In this document: positions 34,551 through 43,396 of the stretch, in pieces | How the letters are laid out: the number at the start of each line of letters is the position of its first letter | How positions within the stretch are numbered: the stretch's first letter is position 1 | DNA from: Neoaquamicrobium microcysteis | Lineage (GTDB): Bacteria > Pseudomonadota > Alphaproteobacteria > Rhizobiales > Rhizobiaceae | Reading direction: 5' to 3' | DNA: 64,000 bases | NCBI RefSeq assembly: GCF_008180155.1 | Contig: NZ_VSZS01000060.1 | Span: forward strand, 124,001 to 188,000 | Notes under the pieces: model-generated | Databases searched by the model: none | What the model saw: the letters and a program-made list of their open reading frames with translations, nothing else | Told to the model about the DNA's origin: nothing | Position numbers and translations under genes: made by a program

Positions 34551-34566
34551 GCCGGCAGGGCTGGCC

Positions 34567-35592
34567 GTGGACAAGCCCAACAATCGCCTAATCTCACTGG
34601 GCGGCGCCGCGATCGCGGCGCCGCTCGGCTGGCTCGCGCGCGCCATCGATCCCCCGCTACGTGCCCTTCAGAAGCTGGGCGGCACCAACGCGATGGCAGC
34701 GTTCTTCCTCGCTCCGAACATGCTGATTTTCGGCGTGTTCGTGCTTTTTCCGCTGCTCGTGAACATCGTCTACTCGATGACGGGCGGTAACGCACTGTTC
34801 CTGACCAACCGGACCTTCGTCGGGCTGGACCAGTACGAGCGCCTGTTTTCCTGCGCCAACTATCTCGACCCCAGAAGCTGCCGTGAGGACCTATTCTGGA
34901 CCGCCGTGTGGAACACTGCCTGGTTCGTGGTGCTGCAGGTCACGCTGATGGTGGGCGTCGCGCTGGTCACCGCGCTGATCCTAAACCGCGAGCTCAAGGC
35001 GCGCGGTTTCTGGCGCGCGGTGTTCTTCTTCCCCGTGCTGCTGTCTCCCGTCGTCGTGGGTCTCATCTGGCGCTGGATCCTGCAGCGTGAGGGGCTGCTG
35101 AACTTCATGCTCTATTCGGCAGGCGGCGAGCCGGTGAACTGGCTGGTCGAGCGCGACTGGGCCTTCTTCTGGGCGATCACCGTCTCCGTGTGGGCGCATA
35201 TGGGCTTCTACGCGCTGATCCTGCTGGCGGGCCTGCAGGCAATCCCCAAGGACCTCTACGAGGCGGCCGAAATGGACGGCACGCGGCCCGTGCGCGTGTT
35301 CTGGCGTATCACCCTTCCGCTGCTGATGCCCAATCTGCTGGTCGTGCTGGTGCTGACGCTGATTCGTGCCGTGCAGATATTCGACGAGGTCTATGTGCTG
35401 ACAGGTGGCGGACCGGGCACCAGCACCCTCTTTATAACGCAGTACATCTACGAGATCGGCTTCGCTTCTCATCTGCGCAATCCCGGCCTCGCCTCGGCGG
35501 CCTCGATCCTGATGGGGCTGGTGCTGATCGTGCTTACCCTGTTCCAGCTTGGCGTGGCGCGCCGCAACGACAGACGGAGCGGCAAGACATGA
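34567..35592 (+). CDS. Sugar ABC transporter permease 1 (MalF-like)
   Basis: The 341-aa protein begins at a GTG with only a weak ribosome-binding site, 16 bases after the binding-protein stop. After a 45-residue cytoplasmic tail come six membrane helices (first at AFFLAPNMLIFGVFVLFPLL). The coupling loop is LYEAAEMDGTRPVRVFWRI, and the GGGPGTSTLFITQYIY motif is typical of this family. The long N-terminal tail is plausible but an internal start cannot be excluded. It overlaps the next gene by ATGA. Confidence 0.9.
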   Translation: MDKPNNRLISLGGAAIAAPLGWLARAIDPPLRALQKLGGTNAMAAFFLAPNMLIFGVFVLFPLLVNIVYSMTGGNALFLTNRTFVGLDQYERLFSCANYLDPRSCREDLFWTAVWNTAWFVVLQVTLMVGVALVTALILNRELKARGFWRAVFFFPVLLSPVVVGLIWRWILQREGLLNFMLYSAGGEPVNWLVERDWAFFWAITVSVWAHMGFYALILLAGLQAIPKDLYEAAEMDGTRPVRVFWRITLPLLMPNLLVVLVLTLIRAVQIFDEVYVLTGGGPGTSTLFITQYIYEIGFASHLRNPGLASAASILMGLVLIVLTLFQLGVARRNDRRSGKT

Positions 35593-36641
35593 GCAGGATT
35601 TCCGCCTTCCTCTTGCGCCGGCGCGGCGGCGAGCGCTGGCATTGGACCGACGTGTTCACCTGGTTCTGGCTGATCGCCGGCTTCCTGGTGATGTTCGGGC
35701 CGGCGGCTTGGCTGGTGAACTCGTCCTTCAAGACCCCGGCGGCGCTTGCCGAGTTCCCGCCGACCATCCTGCCCTACGTCACGGAACTCGTCACCGTTGA
35801 GGGCTACGACCAGCCTCTGCCGCTCTATCGCGTGACGCTGGAAGACGGCACGGAACGCGTTCTGGCGGAAGTCCGGCGTATCGGCATCGTCGCGCAGATG
35901 GTCGACCCTGCCGACCCGGCCGAGGTTATCCGCGTTAACATCAACCAGCGCACCCCGCAGCGCACCGTGTCCTTTGCCACCGAGAATTATGTCCAGCCGC
36001 TGGTTGCCAACGATTTCCTGCGCTTCCTGTGGAATTCCGTCTTCGTCACCGTGATGGCCACGATCATCACGCTCTTGACCAATTCGATGGCGGCGTTCGC
36101 GCTCTCGAAATACAATTTCCGCGGCCGTTCGACCGTAATGATGCTGGTGATCGCGACGCTGATGGTGCCGCTGTCAGTCATCATCGTACCGCTTTATTCA
36201 GTCATCTCCGCGATGGGGCTGTTCAACTCGCTCTGGGGCGTGATCCTGCCGACCGTCGCGACGCCGACCGGCGTCTTCATGCTGCGGCAATACATGCTGA
36301 CCATTCCCGACGAGCTGATCGACGCGGCGCGCATGGACAAGGCGTCGGAATGGCAGATCTACTGGCGCATCGTCCTGCCGCTGACGGCGCCGGCGCTGGC
36401 CGTGCTGGCGATTTTCTCCGTGGTGTGGCGCTGGAACGACTTCCTCTGGCCGCTGATCGTGCTGTCGAGGCGCGAACTCTACACGCTGCAGGTCGGTCTC
36501 AACACTTACGCCGGCGAGCTCAACGTACAATGGCACTTCATCCTTGCGATGACCGTCGTGACCATGATCCCCGTCGTGCTGGTGTTCATCTTCCTGCAGC
36601 GCTTCATCACCACCGGCATCGCCGGTACCGGATTGAAATAG
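35589..36641 (+). CDS. Sugar ABC transporter permease 2 (MalG-like) with extended periplasmic loop
   Basis: The 350-aa protein has TM1 near residues 27-47 and then about 90 extra residues before the normal permease core. This loop includes LPLYRVTLEDGTERVLAEVR and reads as a small beta domain. The core has five more helices, the coupling loop ELIDAARMDKASEWQIYW and the end TTGIAGTGLK. Relatives without the insertion are about 275 aa. The ATG at 35589 overlaps the previous stop; longer upstream reading lies over the previous gene. The insertion faces the periplasm by family topology. Confidence 0.9.
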   Translation: MSRISAFLLRRRGGERWHWTDVFTWFWLIAGFLVMFGPAAWLVNSSFKTPAALAEFPPTILPYVTELVTVEGYDQPLPLYRVTLEDGTERVLAEVRRIGIVAQMVDPADPAEVIRVNINQRTPQRTVSFATENYVQPLVANDFLRFLWNSVFVTVMATIITLLTNSMAAFALSKYNFRGRSTVMMLVIATLMVPLSVIIVPLYSVISAMGLFNSLWGVILPTVATPTGVFMLRQYMLTIPDELIDAARMDKASEWQIYWRIVLPLTAPALAVLAIFSVVWRWNDFLWPLIVLSRRELYTLQVGLNTYAGELNVQWHFILAMTVVTMIPVVLVFIFLQRFITTGIAGTGLK

Positions 36642-36650
36642 GGAGCGAAG

Positions 36651-37742
36651 ATGAGCCGCATCACCCTAAGCAAGGTGGCGAAAGCCTTCGGCGCCGTGAA
36701 GGTGCTGCACGATGTCGACCTCGACATCGCCGAGGGCGAGCTGATCGTGTTCGTCGGCCCGTCAGGCTGCGGCAAGTCCACGCTCCTGAGGCTAATCGCC
36801 GGGCTCGACCAGCCGACCACCGGTACGATCTCGATCGACGGAAAGGACGTCACCCGCGTCGCAGCCGCCGATCGGGGCCTGGCGATGGTGTTCCAGTCCT
36901 ACGCCCTCTACCCGCACATGACGGTGCGGCAGAACCTCGCCTTCGGGCTGGAGAATGCGCGCATGCCGCGCGCCGAGATCGACCAGCGCATCACCGAGGC
37001 GGCACGCATGCTTGACATCGCCCCCTATCTGGCACGGCGGCCGGGCCAGCTTTCAGGCGGCCAGCGCCAGCGTGTCGCCATCGGTCGGGCCATCGTGCGC
37101 AACCCTACTGCCTTCCTGCTGGACGAGCCGCTCTCGAACCTCGACGCCGAACTGCGTATCTCGACCCGCGCCGAACTGGCTGCACTGCACGAGCGGCTTT
37201 CGGCGACGATGATCTACGTAACCCATGACCAGACCGAGGCGATGACGCTGGCCGACAGGATCGTGGTTCTGCGCGCCGGCCGCATCGAGCAGGTCGGCTC
37301 GCCGCTGGAACTCTACAACACCCCTACCAATCTGTTCGTCGCTGGCTTCATCGGCGCGCCGCGCATGAATTTCCTCCCGGCGAAGATCGGTGAAACGCGT
37401 GCCGGCAAGACCGCGATCCGGCTGGAAGGGGCAGGTCCGCTGGAGGTGCAGGCGGCGTCTGCAGCTGCCCACGGTGAGGTTACGGTCGGGCTGCGCCCAC
37501 ACCACCTGCGATTGGTTTCAGACGGGGAAGGCGGGATCCCGGCGCAGGTCAAGCTGGTCGAGGCGCTAGGCTCGGAAACTGTGGTGCACACCACCACGGC
37601 CAACGGGGATGGAATGCTTGCCGTGCTCGGCGGCCAGCACAAGGTGAGCGCGGGCGAGACGGTGCATTTCCGCTTCGATGCGGCCGACCTCCACCTGTTT
37701 GGTGTCGACGGACTGAGGATAGAGGCTGTCACGACCCCTTGA
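36651..37742 (+). CDS. Sugar ABC transporter ATP-binding protein (UgpC/MalK-like)
   Basis: The 363-aa protein starts MSRITLSKVAKAFGAVKVLH and has Walker A GPSGCGKST, signature LSGGQRQRV, Walker B FLLDEPLSNLDAELR and switch VTHDQTEAMTL. A C-terminal regulatory domain (VTVGLRPHHLRLV) typical of MalK-like subunits follows. It completes the importer encoded upstream and may be shared by other sugar importers. Its last 14 bases overlap the end of the convergent alpha/beta hydrolase gene. Confidence 0.93.
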   Translation: MSRITLSKVAKAFGAVKVLHDVDLDIAEGELIVFVGPSGCGKSTLLRLIAGLDQPTTGTISIDGKDVTRVAAADRGLAMVFQSYALYPHMTVRQNLAFGLENARMPRAEIDQRITEAARMLDIAPYLARRPGQLSGGQRQRVAIGRAIVRNPTAFLLDEPLSNLDAELRISTRAELAALHERLSATMIYVTHDQTEAMTLADRIVVLRAGRIEQVGSPLELYNTPTNLFVAGFIGAPRMNFLPAKIGETRAGKTAIRLEGAGPLEVQAASAAAHGEVTVGLRPHHLRLVSDGEGGIPAQVKLVEALGSETVVHTTTANGDGMLAVLGGQHKVSAGETVHFRFDAADLHLFGVDGLRIEAVTTP

Positions 37743-38622
37743 GATGCGCCAACAGAAACGCCAGCACCGCGTCACGCATGGCGGGGCTTTCCCGATGCCC
37801 GGTTTCCGGTTCTCGATGAAGCACGAGGCGGTCTGAGGCATTCGCAGCGGCATAGGCCGCGCGCGTCTCGGCAAGCGCGCGATCCACCGCAGCCGGCGGC
37901 GTCAGCGGGTCCAGATCGCCGATGCAGATCAGTTGCGGGCGTGGCGCGATAAGCCCGGCGGTCTCGCCGCCGGATGCGATGTTAAGCAGGCCGGGTATCG
38001 TGAGGTAGATTCCGTGCAGATCGTGTGCGCCGGTTTCGATAAGAGCGGCGAAGTCGGCATAGCAGCACAGATGCGCCACGCAGGCGATGCGTTCGTCGAC
38101 CGCCGCCAGCCAGTAGCCGAACGTCGCGCCCATCGAGATGCCGAAGGCGCCGATGCGCGTGGCGTCCACGTCGGGGCGCGCCGCAAGCCAGTCGATCATC
38201 GCAGCCTGTTCGCCAATCATCTGGCCGGCAAGCGACCTGCCGTTCCAAAGTAGGGCCTTCGATGCGGCACTTTCGCTTATCGTCGCGCGCTCGCCGAAGC
38301 AGGGCATGTCGATGGCCAGCGTCACGAAGCCCATCGAGGCCAGCACAGGCCCAAGCGGGGCTTGCAAAGCTGGTCGGCCGTCCAGCAATTCGCCTGCGCC
38401 GATGTCGTATCGTGCGCCGTGGGCGTGGAGGTAGAGGATGGCAGGCGCAGGGGCATCGCTGCTCGGTCGCGTGAGAACGCCACGAACCGCCTCGCCGCCT
38501 GCCGTATGGAAGACGAGGCGTTCGACCACGTACCTGCCCATGTCGCTGCTCTGACGGCTCTGCTCCGTCAGGCTGTGCCGGCCTATCTCGAACGCGCTGC
38601 GCAGGCTTTCGACGATCTCCAC
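37729..38622 (-). CDS. Alpha/beta hydrolase (dienelactone hydrolase-like)
   Basis: The 297-aa protein starts at GTG 38622, 6 bases after AGGAGG. It has an oxyanion-hole strand ILYLHAHGARYDIGAGE, nucleophile elbow GAFGISMGATFGYW (Ser in G-I-S-M-G), acid region CIGDLDPLTPP and His region PETGHRESP, a full Ser-Asp-His triad. Substrates of this group include lactones, acetyl esters and acyl compounds. It is the last gene of the leftward TRAP/CoA-transferase operon, 39 bases after the FMN reductase, so it probably opens an ester or lactone in that pathway. Confidence 0.82.
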   Translation of the reverse strand: MEIVESLRSAFEIGRHSLTEQSRQSSDMGRYVVERLVFHTAGGEAVRGVLTRPSSDAPAPAILYLHAHGARYDIGAGELLDGRPALQAPLGPVLASMGFVTLAIDMPCFGERATISESAASKALLWNGRSLAGQMIGEQAAMIDWLAARPDVDATRIGAFGISMGATFGYWLAAVDERIACVAHLCCYADFAALIETGAHDLHGIYLTIPGLLNIASGGETAGLIAPRPQLICIGDLDPLTPPAAVDRALAETRAAYAAANASDRLVLHREPETGHRESPAMRDAVLAFLLAHLKGS

Positions 38623-38661
38623 GGCATTCCTCCTGTCGTCGTCACGCCGCTGGTTGCGCGA

Positions 38662-39195
38662 TCAGCTTTCCAGCGCCTTTATAAACGCGTTCAGCGCTTC
38701 GAACAGGAACGTCTCTGTCGGTTCGTCTGCAAGGCGGCCATCCTTCACCTTGGTGCTGGCGTGCGTCACGACGACTTCCTGCCAGACGAAGGTGTTGGCC
38801 AGCACGCCGCCGAGGATGTTCTTGAGATGCGCCTGCGCGCGAACACCGCCCAGTGCACCTCCCGACACCGATGCGATGAAGATCGGCTTGTCCTTGAACA
38901 CTGAAGCGTAGCCGGGGCGCGAGGCCCAGTCGATGGCGTTCTTGAGGACACCGGGAACGCTGTAGTTGTATTCCGGCGTTACGATAACCAGTCCGTCGGC
39001 TCGGTCGATAGCCGCCTTCAGTTCCACCACGATCGAGGGCGGAGGGTCGAGGTCGGCGTTGTAGTGCGGCAGCGCCCCGATTTCGAAACCGGTCGTCTCG
39101 ACCGTTCCTTCCAGTCGGTCGCGGATCGTGGCGACGACCGCACGGGAGGAGGATGCCGCGCGCAGGCTGCCGGCAAGGCAAAGGATATTCGTCAT
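38662..39195 (-). CDS. NAD(P)H-dependent FMN reductase (flavodoxin-like)
   Basis: The 177-aa protein has the FMN_red pattern: CLAGSLRAASSSRAVV at the phosphate loop, VIVTPEYNYSVPGVLKNAIDW and a late SVSGGALGGVRAQAHLKNIL. It reduces FMN, quinones or metal oxyanions, and in a catabolic operon it may serve a flavin monooxygenase or reduce a quinone intermediate. Its ATG overlaps the last base of the TRAP large-permease stop (TAATG). An upstream in-frame extension lies over that gene and is rejected. Confidence 0.9.
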   Translation of the reverse strand: MTNILCLAGSLRAASSSRAVVATIRDRLEGTVETTGFEIGALPHYNADLDPPPSIVVELKAAIDRADGLVIVTPEYNYSVPGVLKNAIDWASRPGYASVFKDKPIFIASVSGGALGGVRAQAHLKNILGGVLANTFVWQEVVVTHASTKVKDGRLADEPTETFLFEALNAFIKALES

Positions 39196-40517
39196 TAAAG
39201 TCTCGCAAGCCAGACGGAGATTGAGGGGAAGGCGATAAGGATAAACAGACAGAGCAGCATCGCGCCGATGAAAGGCAGCGCGCCGCGGAATATCTCGCCC
39301 ACCGCGAGCGTCTTGTCGTCCAGTGCCGATTTGATCGTGTAGACCGAAAGCCCGAAAGGCGGGGTCAAAAGGCCGATCTCGACCGCGACGACGGTCAGCA
39401 CGCCGAACCATATCAGGTCGAACCCTGCCTCGCGCGCCACCGGCAGGGCTATCGGGAGCAGGATCAGCATGATCGAGATGGAATCGATGAAGCAGCCCAG
39501 CAGAATGACCAGCAGCAGAAACAGGAACAGGAAGCCGTAGGGACCGATGAAATCACCCAGCAGCACCTGCGCCAGATGGGCCGGCAGTCCGGACATCGCC
39601 AACATGCGGCTGAAGAAGGTGGCGGCAACGATGAGGAACAGCACCGACACGGTGATGCGGCCCGTCTCCACCATCAGCGACCAGAAGCTGCCCGGCGTCA
39701 GCGAGCGCCGGAAAAGCGCGATGACGAGCGCGCCCAGCGCGCCCGCGGCCCCCGCCTCGGTCGGGTTGAGGAAGCCGCCATAGATGCCCCCCAGCACGAC
39801 CACGATCAGCGCTACGATTGGAAAGCCCTTGCCGAGCAGCGCCACGAAGGTGGGCTCCGGTAATGCGTCGCGCTCAATGCCGACCACCTTGCGGTCGAAC
39901 ACCCAGTCACGACGAAAGGATGCCATTGCGACGATGACGACGGCGAAGATGAGGGACAGAAGGATGCCGGGACCAACGCCTGCAAGGAACATGCGCCCGA
40001 CCGATTCTTCAGCCAGCACGGCATAGATAATCATTAGAAGCGACGGCGGCAGAAGCATGCCCAGCACCGAGCTTCCCGCCACGACTCCCGTGGCGAAACG
40101 CGTGGAATAGCCGTGACGCGCCATTTCGGGAACGGCTATGCGGGAGAACACCGAAGCCGATGCAATCGAAATACCCGTGATCGAGGCGAAAACGGCGTTT
40201 GCGCCGACGGTGGCGACCCCAAGGCCTGCCTTCAACCGGCGTAGCATTCGCTCGAAGAGATCGAACGTATCCTTGCCCAGCCCCGATACCGTGACCAGCA
40301 GACCCATAAGCACGAAAAGAGGCACGACGGCGAACAGGTATTCGCGAAGGCTGTCATTGGCGACGGAGCCGATCATCCGCAGCGCCACAGTTTCGTTTCG
40401 GATGAAAGAGACGCCGGCAAACGAAACCAGCAGCATCGCTGTCGCGATCGGCATGCCTATCAGGATCAGCACCATCATGACGACGAGCGCCAGAGCGCCG
40501 ATTTCGATGCCCGTCAT
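39195..40517 (-). CDS. TRAP transporter large permease (DctM)
   Basis: The 440-aa protein has about twelve membrane helices in the DctM pattern: MTGIEIGALALVVMMVLILI, FPIVALIVVVLGGIYGGFLN with the conserved PTEAGAAGALGAL stretch, and LTPPFGLSVYTIKSAL near the end. It forms the sodium-driven transport channel with DctQ. Its ATG overlaps the small-permease stop by ATGA. The imported solute is probably an organic or aromatic acid, judging by the CoA transferase and lyase genes upstream. Confidence 0.93.
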   Translation of the reverse strand: MTGIEIGALALVVMMVLILIGMPIATAMLLVSFAGVSFIRNETVALRMIGSVANDSLREYLFAVVPLFVLMGLLVTVSGLGKDTFDLFERMLRRLKAGLGVATVGANAVFASITGISIASASVFSRIAVPEMARHGYSTRFATGVVAGSSVLGMLLPPSLLMIIYAVLAEESVGRMFLAGVGPGILLSLIFAVVIVAMASFRRDWVFDRKVVGIERDALPEPTFVALLGKGFPIVALIVVVLGGIYGGFLNPTEAGAAGALGALVIALFRRSLTPGSFWSLMVETGRITVSVLFLIVAATFFSRMLAMSGLPAHLAQVLLGDFIGPYGFLFLFLLLVILLGCFIDSISIMLILLPIALPVAREAGFDLIWFGVLTVVAVEIGLLTPPFGLSVYTIKSALDDKTLAVGEIFRGALPFIGAMLLCLFILIAFPSISVWLARL

Positions 40518-41086
40518 CGTGTCTGCTCTCCACCGGCTGCCGCCAGCCTGAACTGGGCGAGGGCCCGAATGAGGAACTGGATGGTGGCGACGGCGATGCC
40601 CGCGAGGATCAGCACACGAAACGGCCAGGTGGGTGCCGTCATGACGCCTGTCACGCCGATGAAGTCCATGCTGCCGATGTCGCGTCGCAGTATGCCGAGC
40701 GTCGACCAGGCGATGAGGGCGCACACGACGACGCCCGCGAGTTCCCAGAGTCCGCTGACCAATGCCAGCATGCGCGGGCTCTTGCGCTCCAGCCAAAGCA
40801 GGAAGAACTCAATCCGTGCAAGCCGGTTGTGACGGATCGTCGTTCCCAACTGCAGGAAGACGATCATCACCAGCGTAAGCGCACCGAGTTCGGAAATGAG
40901 CGGGAGGGAACTGCCGAACATGTTGCGCGCGGCGATGTCCGCACAGATCATCGCCATGAGCAACCCGATCATGAGGGTGCCGAGCGCGGCCATGCCGTCT
41001 ACCAGCGCGGCCCAGAGCCTGGCAGCCGGCCCGACGTGCCGGCGATCCGTTGGGGGAGCGCCGGCCGGTTCTTCTTGTTGATGCAT
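40514..41086 (-). CDS. TRAP transporter small permease (DctQ)
   Basis: The 190-aa protein has four membrane helices: one at residues about 28-50 (MAALGTLMIGLLMAMICADI), then around LGALTLVMIVFLQLG, ELAGVVVCALIAW and FRVLILAGIAVATIQF. The RNMFGSSLPLISE stretch after TM1 is typical of DctQ. It bridges binding protein and large permease. The gene lies 36 bases after the binding-protein stop and overlaps dctM by ATGA. Confidence 0.9.
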   Translation of the reverse strand: MHQQEEPAGAPPTDRRHVGPAARLWAALVDGMAALGTLMIGLLMAMICADIAARNMFGSSLPLISELGALTLVMIVFLQLGTTIRHNRLARIEFFLLWLERKSPRMLALVSGLWELAGVVVCALIAWSTLGILRRDIGSMDFIGVTGVMTAPTWPFRVLILAGIAVATIQFLIRALAQFRLAAAGGEQTR

Positions 41087-41122
41087 CGTCAGCGTCCGCG
41101 TGGCGATGGCTCTCCGCTTGCC

Positions 41123-42202
41123 CTACTCGCTCTTGTCCCAGTCGCGAACGGGCGTTTCGCCCCGCGCACGCAACCCTTCCATGTAGGCTGCGAGGAACTC
41201 GCGTGCAGGCAGGCCGCGGGCTTCGCCATCCGCCGCCCATTCGCCGGCGATGTCGGGCAGCCCGTTCACCCAGGCCGTACGATCTTCTTCCGACATTTCG
41301 CTCACCGTCACCGGTGGGTTCTGGCCGGCGCCCAGCTCGACCATCTTGCCGAAGGCTGCTTCATGCGCCTCGAGCAGGTTCTTGCCATGCGCGTCGGTGT
41401 AGAACTTGCCGGCTTCGACCATCGCGTTCTGGACCTCTTCGGGCAGTCCGTCCCAGCTGTCCTTGTTGATGGCAACCGCACCCGAGAAGGCCGTGCCGAT
41501 GCGCACGCGGGTGATGTAAGGGGCGACCTCATAAAGCTTGGCCGGCAACACGCCGAGCGCCAGCGACAGGACGCCGTCTGATACACCCGTTTGGATGTCG
41601 GTATAGAAGGTCGTCAGCGCGCCATCGACAGCGTTGGCACCTGTGCCGCGCAGCCATGAACCCAGCACGCCGGGCGCCGAAATCTTCATGCCGTTGAGGT
41701 CGGACAGGCTTTCGATCGGCTGCTTGGTGTAGATGTCGTAGCCGTCGGTGCCGGTCAGCCCGAGTACCTTGAGATTGTATTGCTCCCACTCATTGCGGAA
41801 AGCCTCGTTGTTTTCCAGAAGTTCGCCCATCACCTCGAGCTGAACCGGCGGGTTGGCGGTTGAGAACGGCGCATAGCTCGAAACCTGGCTAAGCGGCAGC
41901 TTGGCCACTTCGAGGAAGGAGAAGACCCAGCCAATGTCGGTGACACCCTCTTCAACCGACGAAAGCGTGGCATTGGCCTTGTAGAGCTGACCGCCGAAGG
42001 CTTCCTGCCATTCGATCTTGTAATTGCCGCCCTCGGCGAGGATACGGTCGGTCTCGGCCATGAAATGCGACTTGATCATGCCCACCCACGGGATGGTGAG
42101 CGGGTGGCTCGACGCGACCGTCAGGTTGATCGTTTCCTGAGCCATCGCGGCGGTTGGAAAGGCTACGACGCTTGCAAGCAGCAGTCCGGTAAGTTTTCTC
42201 AT
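41123..42202 (-). CDS. TRAP transporter substrate-binding protein (DctP family)
   Basis: The 359-aa protein has a signal peptide (MRKLTGLLLASVVAFPTAAMA) and a DctP core: LTVASSHPLTIPWVGMIK, IGWVFSFLEVAKLPLSQVSS, LNGMKISAPGVLGSWL (an unusual Pro/Gly in place of the common Arg-based carboxylate clamp), DGVLSLALGVLPAKLYEVAP and LPEEVQNAMVEAG. The lack of the usual R-x-P-x-x motif suggests a solute other than a simple C4-dicarboxylate. GGAGG upstream is strong. It follows the CoA transferase gene after 38 bases in the same operon. Confidence 0.9.
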   Translation of the reverse strand: MRKLTGLLLASVVAFPTAAMAQETINLTVASSHPLTIPWVGMIKSHFMAETDRILAEGGNYKIEWQEAFGGQLYKANATLSSVEEGVTDIGWVFSFLEVAKLPLSQVSSYAPFSTANPPVQLEVMGELLENNEAFRNEWEQYNLKVLGLTGTDGYDIYTKQPIESLSDLNGMKISAPGVLGSWLRGTGANAVDGALTTFYTDIQTGVSDGVLSLALGVLPAKLYEVAPYITRVRIGTAFSGAVAINKDSWDGLPEEVQNAMVEAGKFYTDAHGKNLLEAHEAAFGKMVELGAGQNPPVTVSEMSEEDRTAWVNGLPDIAGEWAADGEARGLPAREFLAAYMEGLRARGETPVRDWDKSE

Positions 42203-42240
42203 TTCGGTTCCTCCCTGGTTATTCTTGAAAAGGCGGGTCC

Positions 42241-43386
42241 TCAGCCCGCCAGCCGTTTCGCCACTTCCGCCCTTATCTCGTCGCCATGTTCGTCGAGCAC
42301 GGGGGGCGGAAGCACTTCGAGGTCGGCCTCGCCGTCGAAGCTGTAAGGCGGACGCACGGTCTTGAACGGGCCCATCTGCGGATGGGTCGCCTCGACCGCG
42401 ATCTGCAGGTGCTTTGCCTGCGGGTCTTCAAGTGCCTCGTCGGAATCGTAGGCAGGCGAATGCGGCACTTCGTTTTCGAGCAACAGCGTGCACCATTCGT
42501 CACGCGAGCGCGTGGCGAAGACGGGCGTCAGTATGTCGATGAGGTCCTGCTGGTGGTTGATCCGCTTGAGCCGCTCGGCAAAGCGCTCGTCGGTCAACAG
42601 CTTGGGCTGTTGGGTAGCGGCGGCCAGCCCTTCCCAGAACTTCTGCGGCGATGACAGGTGGATGGCGATCCATTTCCCGTCCGAGCAGGCGAATGTGTAG
42701 GACTGCGAAACCATCGGACGGCTGAGCGGCCCCATCACCTCGCCGACGCTGAAATAGTGCGTGAAGGAATCGAGGTTGAAATGGCACATGGCTTCCAGCA
42801 TCGAAATGTCGAGGCGGCGTCCCTTGCCCGTCTTTGAACGTTCCAGCAAAGCCGCAACGATGCCGAGCGCTGCATAATGGCCCGTTACCGCGTCGGCGAT
42901 CGCGGGACCGATCACGCGCGGATTGGCCGGGGGCGTCAGCAGGCGCAGATAGGCGCTCGCCGCCTGCGCGACAGTGTCGTAGGCGGGCCGGTCGCGTGAC
43001 GGGCCGCTCTGGCCGAAGCCGGTGATGGCACAGTAGACGAGGCCGGGATTTATGCGCTGCAGTTCCTCCGCTCCGGCCCCCAGCCGCTCCGCAACGCCGG
43101 GGCGGAAGTTCTGGATGAAGATGTCAGCGGTCCGGATGAGATCGTGGAAGGTCGCCCGTTCGTCCATCTTGTTTGTATCGAGTGCGATCGAGCGCTTGTT
43201 GCGATTGTAGGTCTGGAAGTGCGGCGAATAGAGCCCGCCCTTGAAGGCGCGGAACGGGTCGCCCGCGCCGGGGCGTTCTACCTTGATGACGTCGGCACCA
43301 AGATCGGCCAGGTGCATGCCTGCGGCCGGGCCGGTGATGTAGGTTCCCATTTCGACGACACGGATATCCTTGAGTATCTTGGTCAT
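42241..43386 (-). CDS. CaiB/BaiF family (type III) CoA transferase
   Basis: The 381-aa protein begins MTKILKDIRVVEMGTYITGP and has the N-terminal class III signature AGMHLADLGADVIKVERPGAGDPFR. The catalytic Asp falls in RLDISMLEAMCHF. These enzymes move CoA from a donor such as succinyl-CoA or acetyl-CoA to a carboxylic acid. Next to a citryl-CoA lyase-like gene, it probably activates a tricarboxylate or hydroxy-diacid for cleavage. The ATG at 43386 starts at the family's usual N-terminus. It lies 10 bases after the lyase stop. Confidence 0.9.
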   Translation of the reverse strand: MTKILKDIRVVEMGTYITGPAAGMHLADLGADVIKVERPGAGDPFRAFKGGLYSPHFQTYNRNKRSIALDTNKMDERATFHDLIRTADIFIQNFRPGVAERLGAGAEELQRINPGLVYCAITGFGQSGPSRDRPAYDTVAQAASAYLRLLTPPANPRVIGPAIADAVTGHYAALGIVAALLERSKTGKGRRLDISMLEAMCHFNLDSFTHYFSVGEVMGPLSRPMVSQSYTFACSDGKWIAIHLSSPQKFWEGLAAATQQPKLLTDERFAERLKRINHQQDLIDILTPVFATRSRDEWCTLLLENEVPHSPAYDSDEALEDPQAKHLQIAVEATHPQMGPFKTVRPPYSFDGEADLEVLPPPVLDEHGDEIRAEVAKRLAG

Positions 43387-43396
43387 CGGTTCGTCC

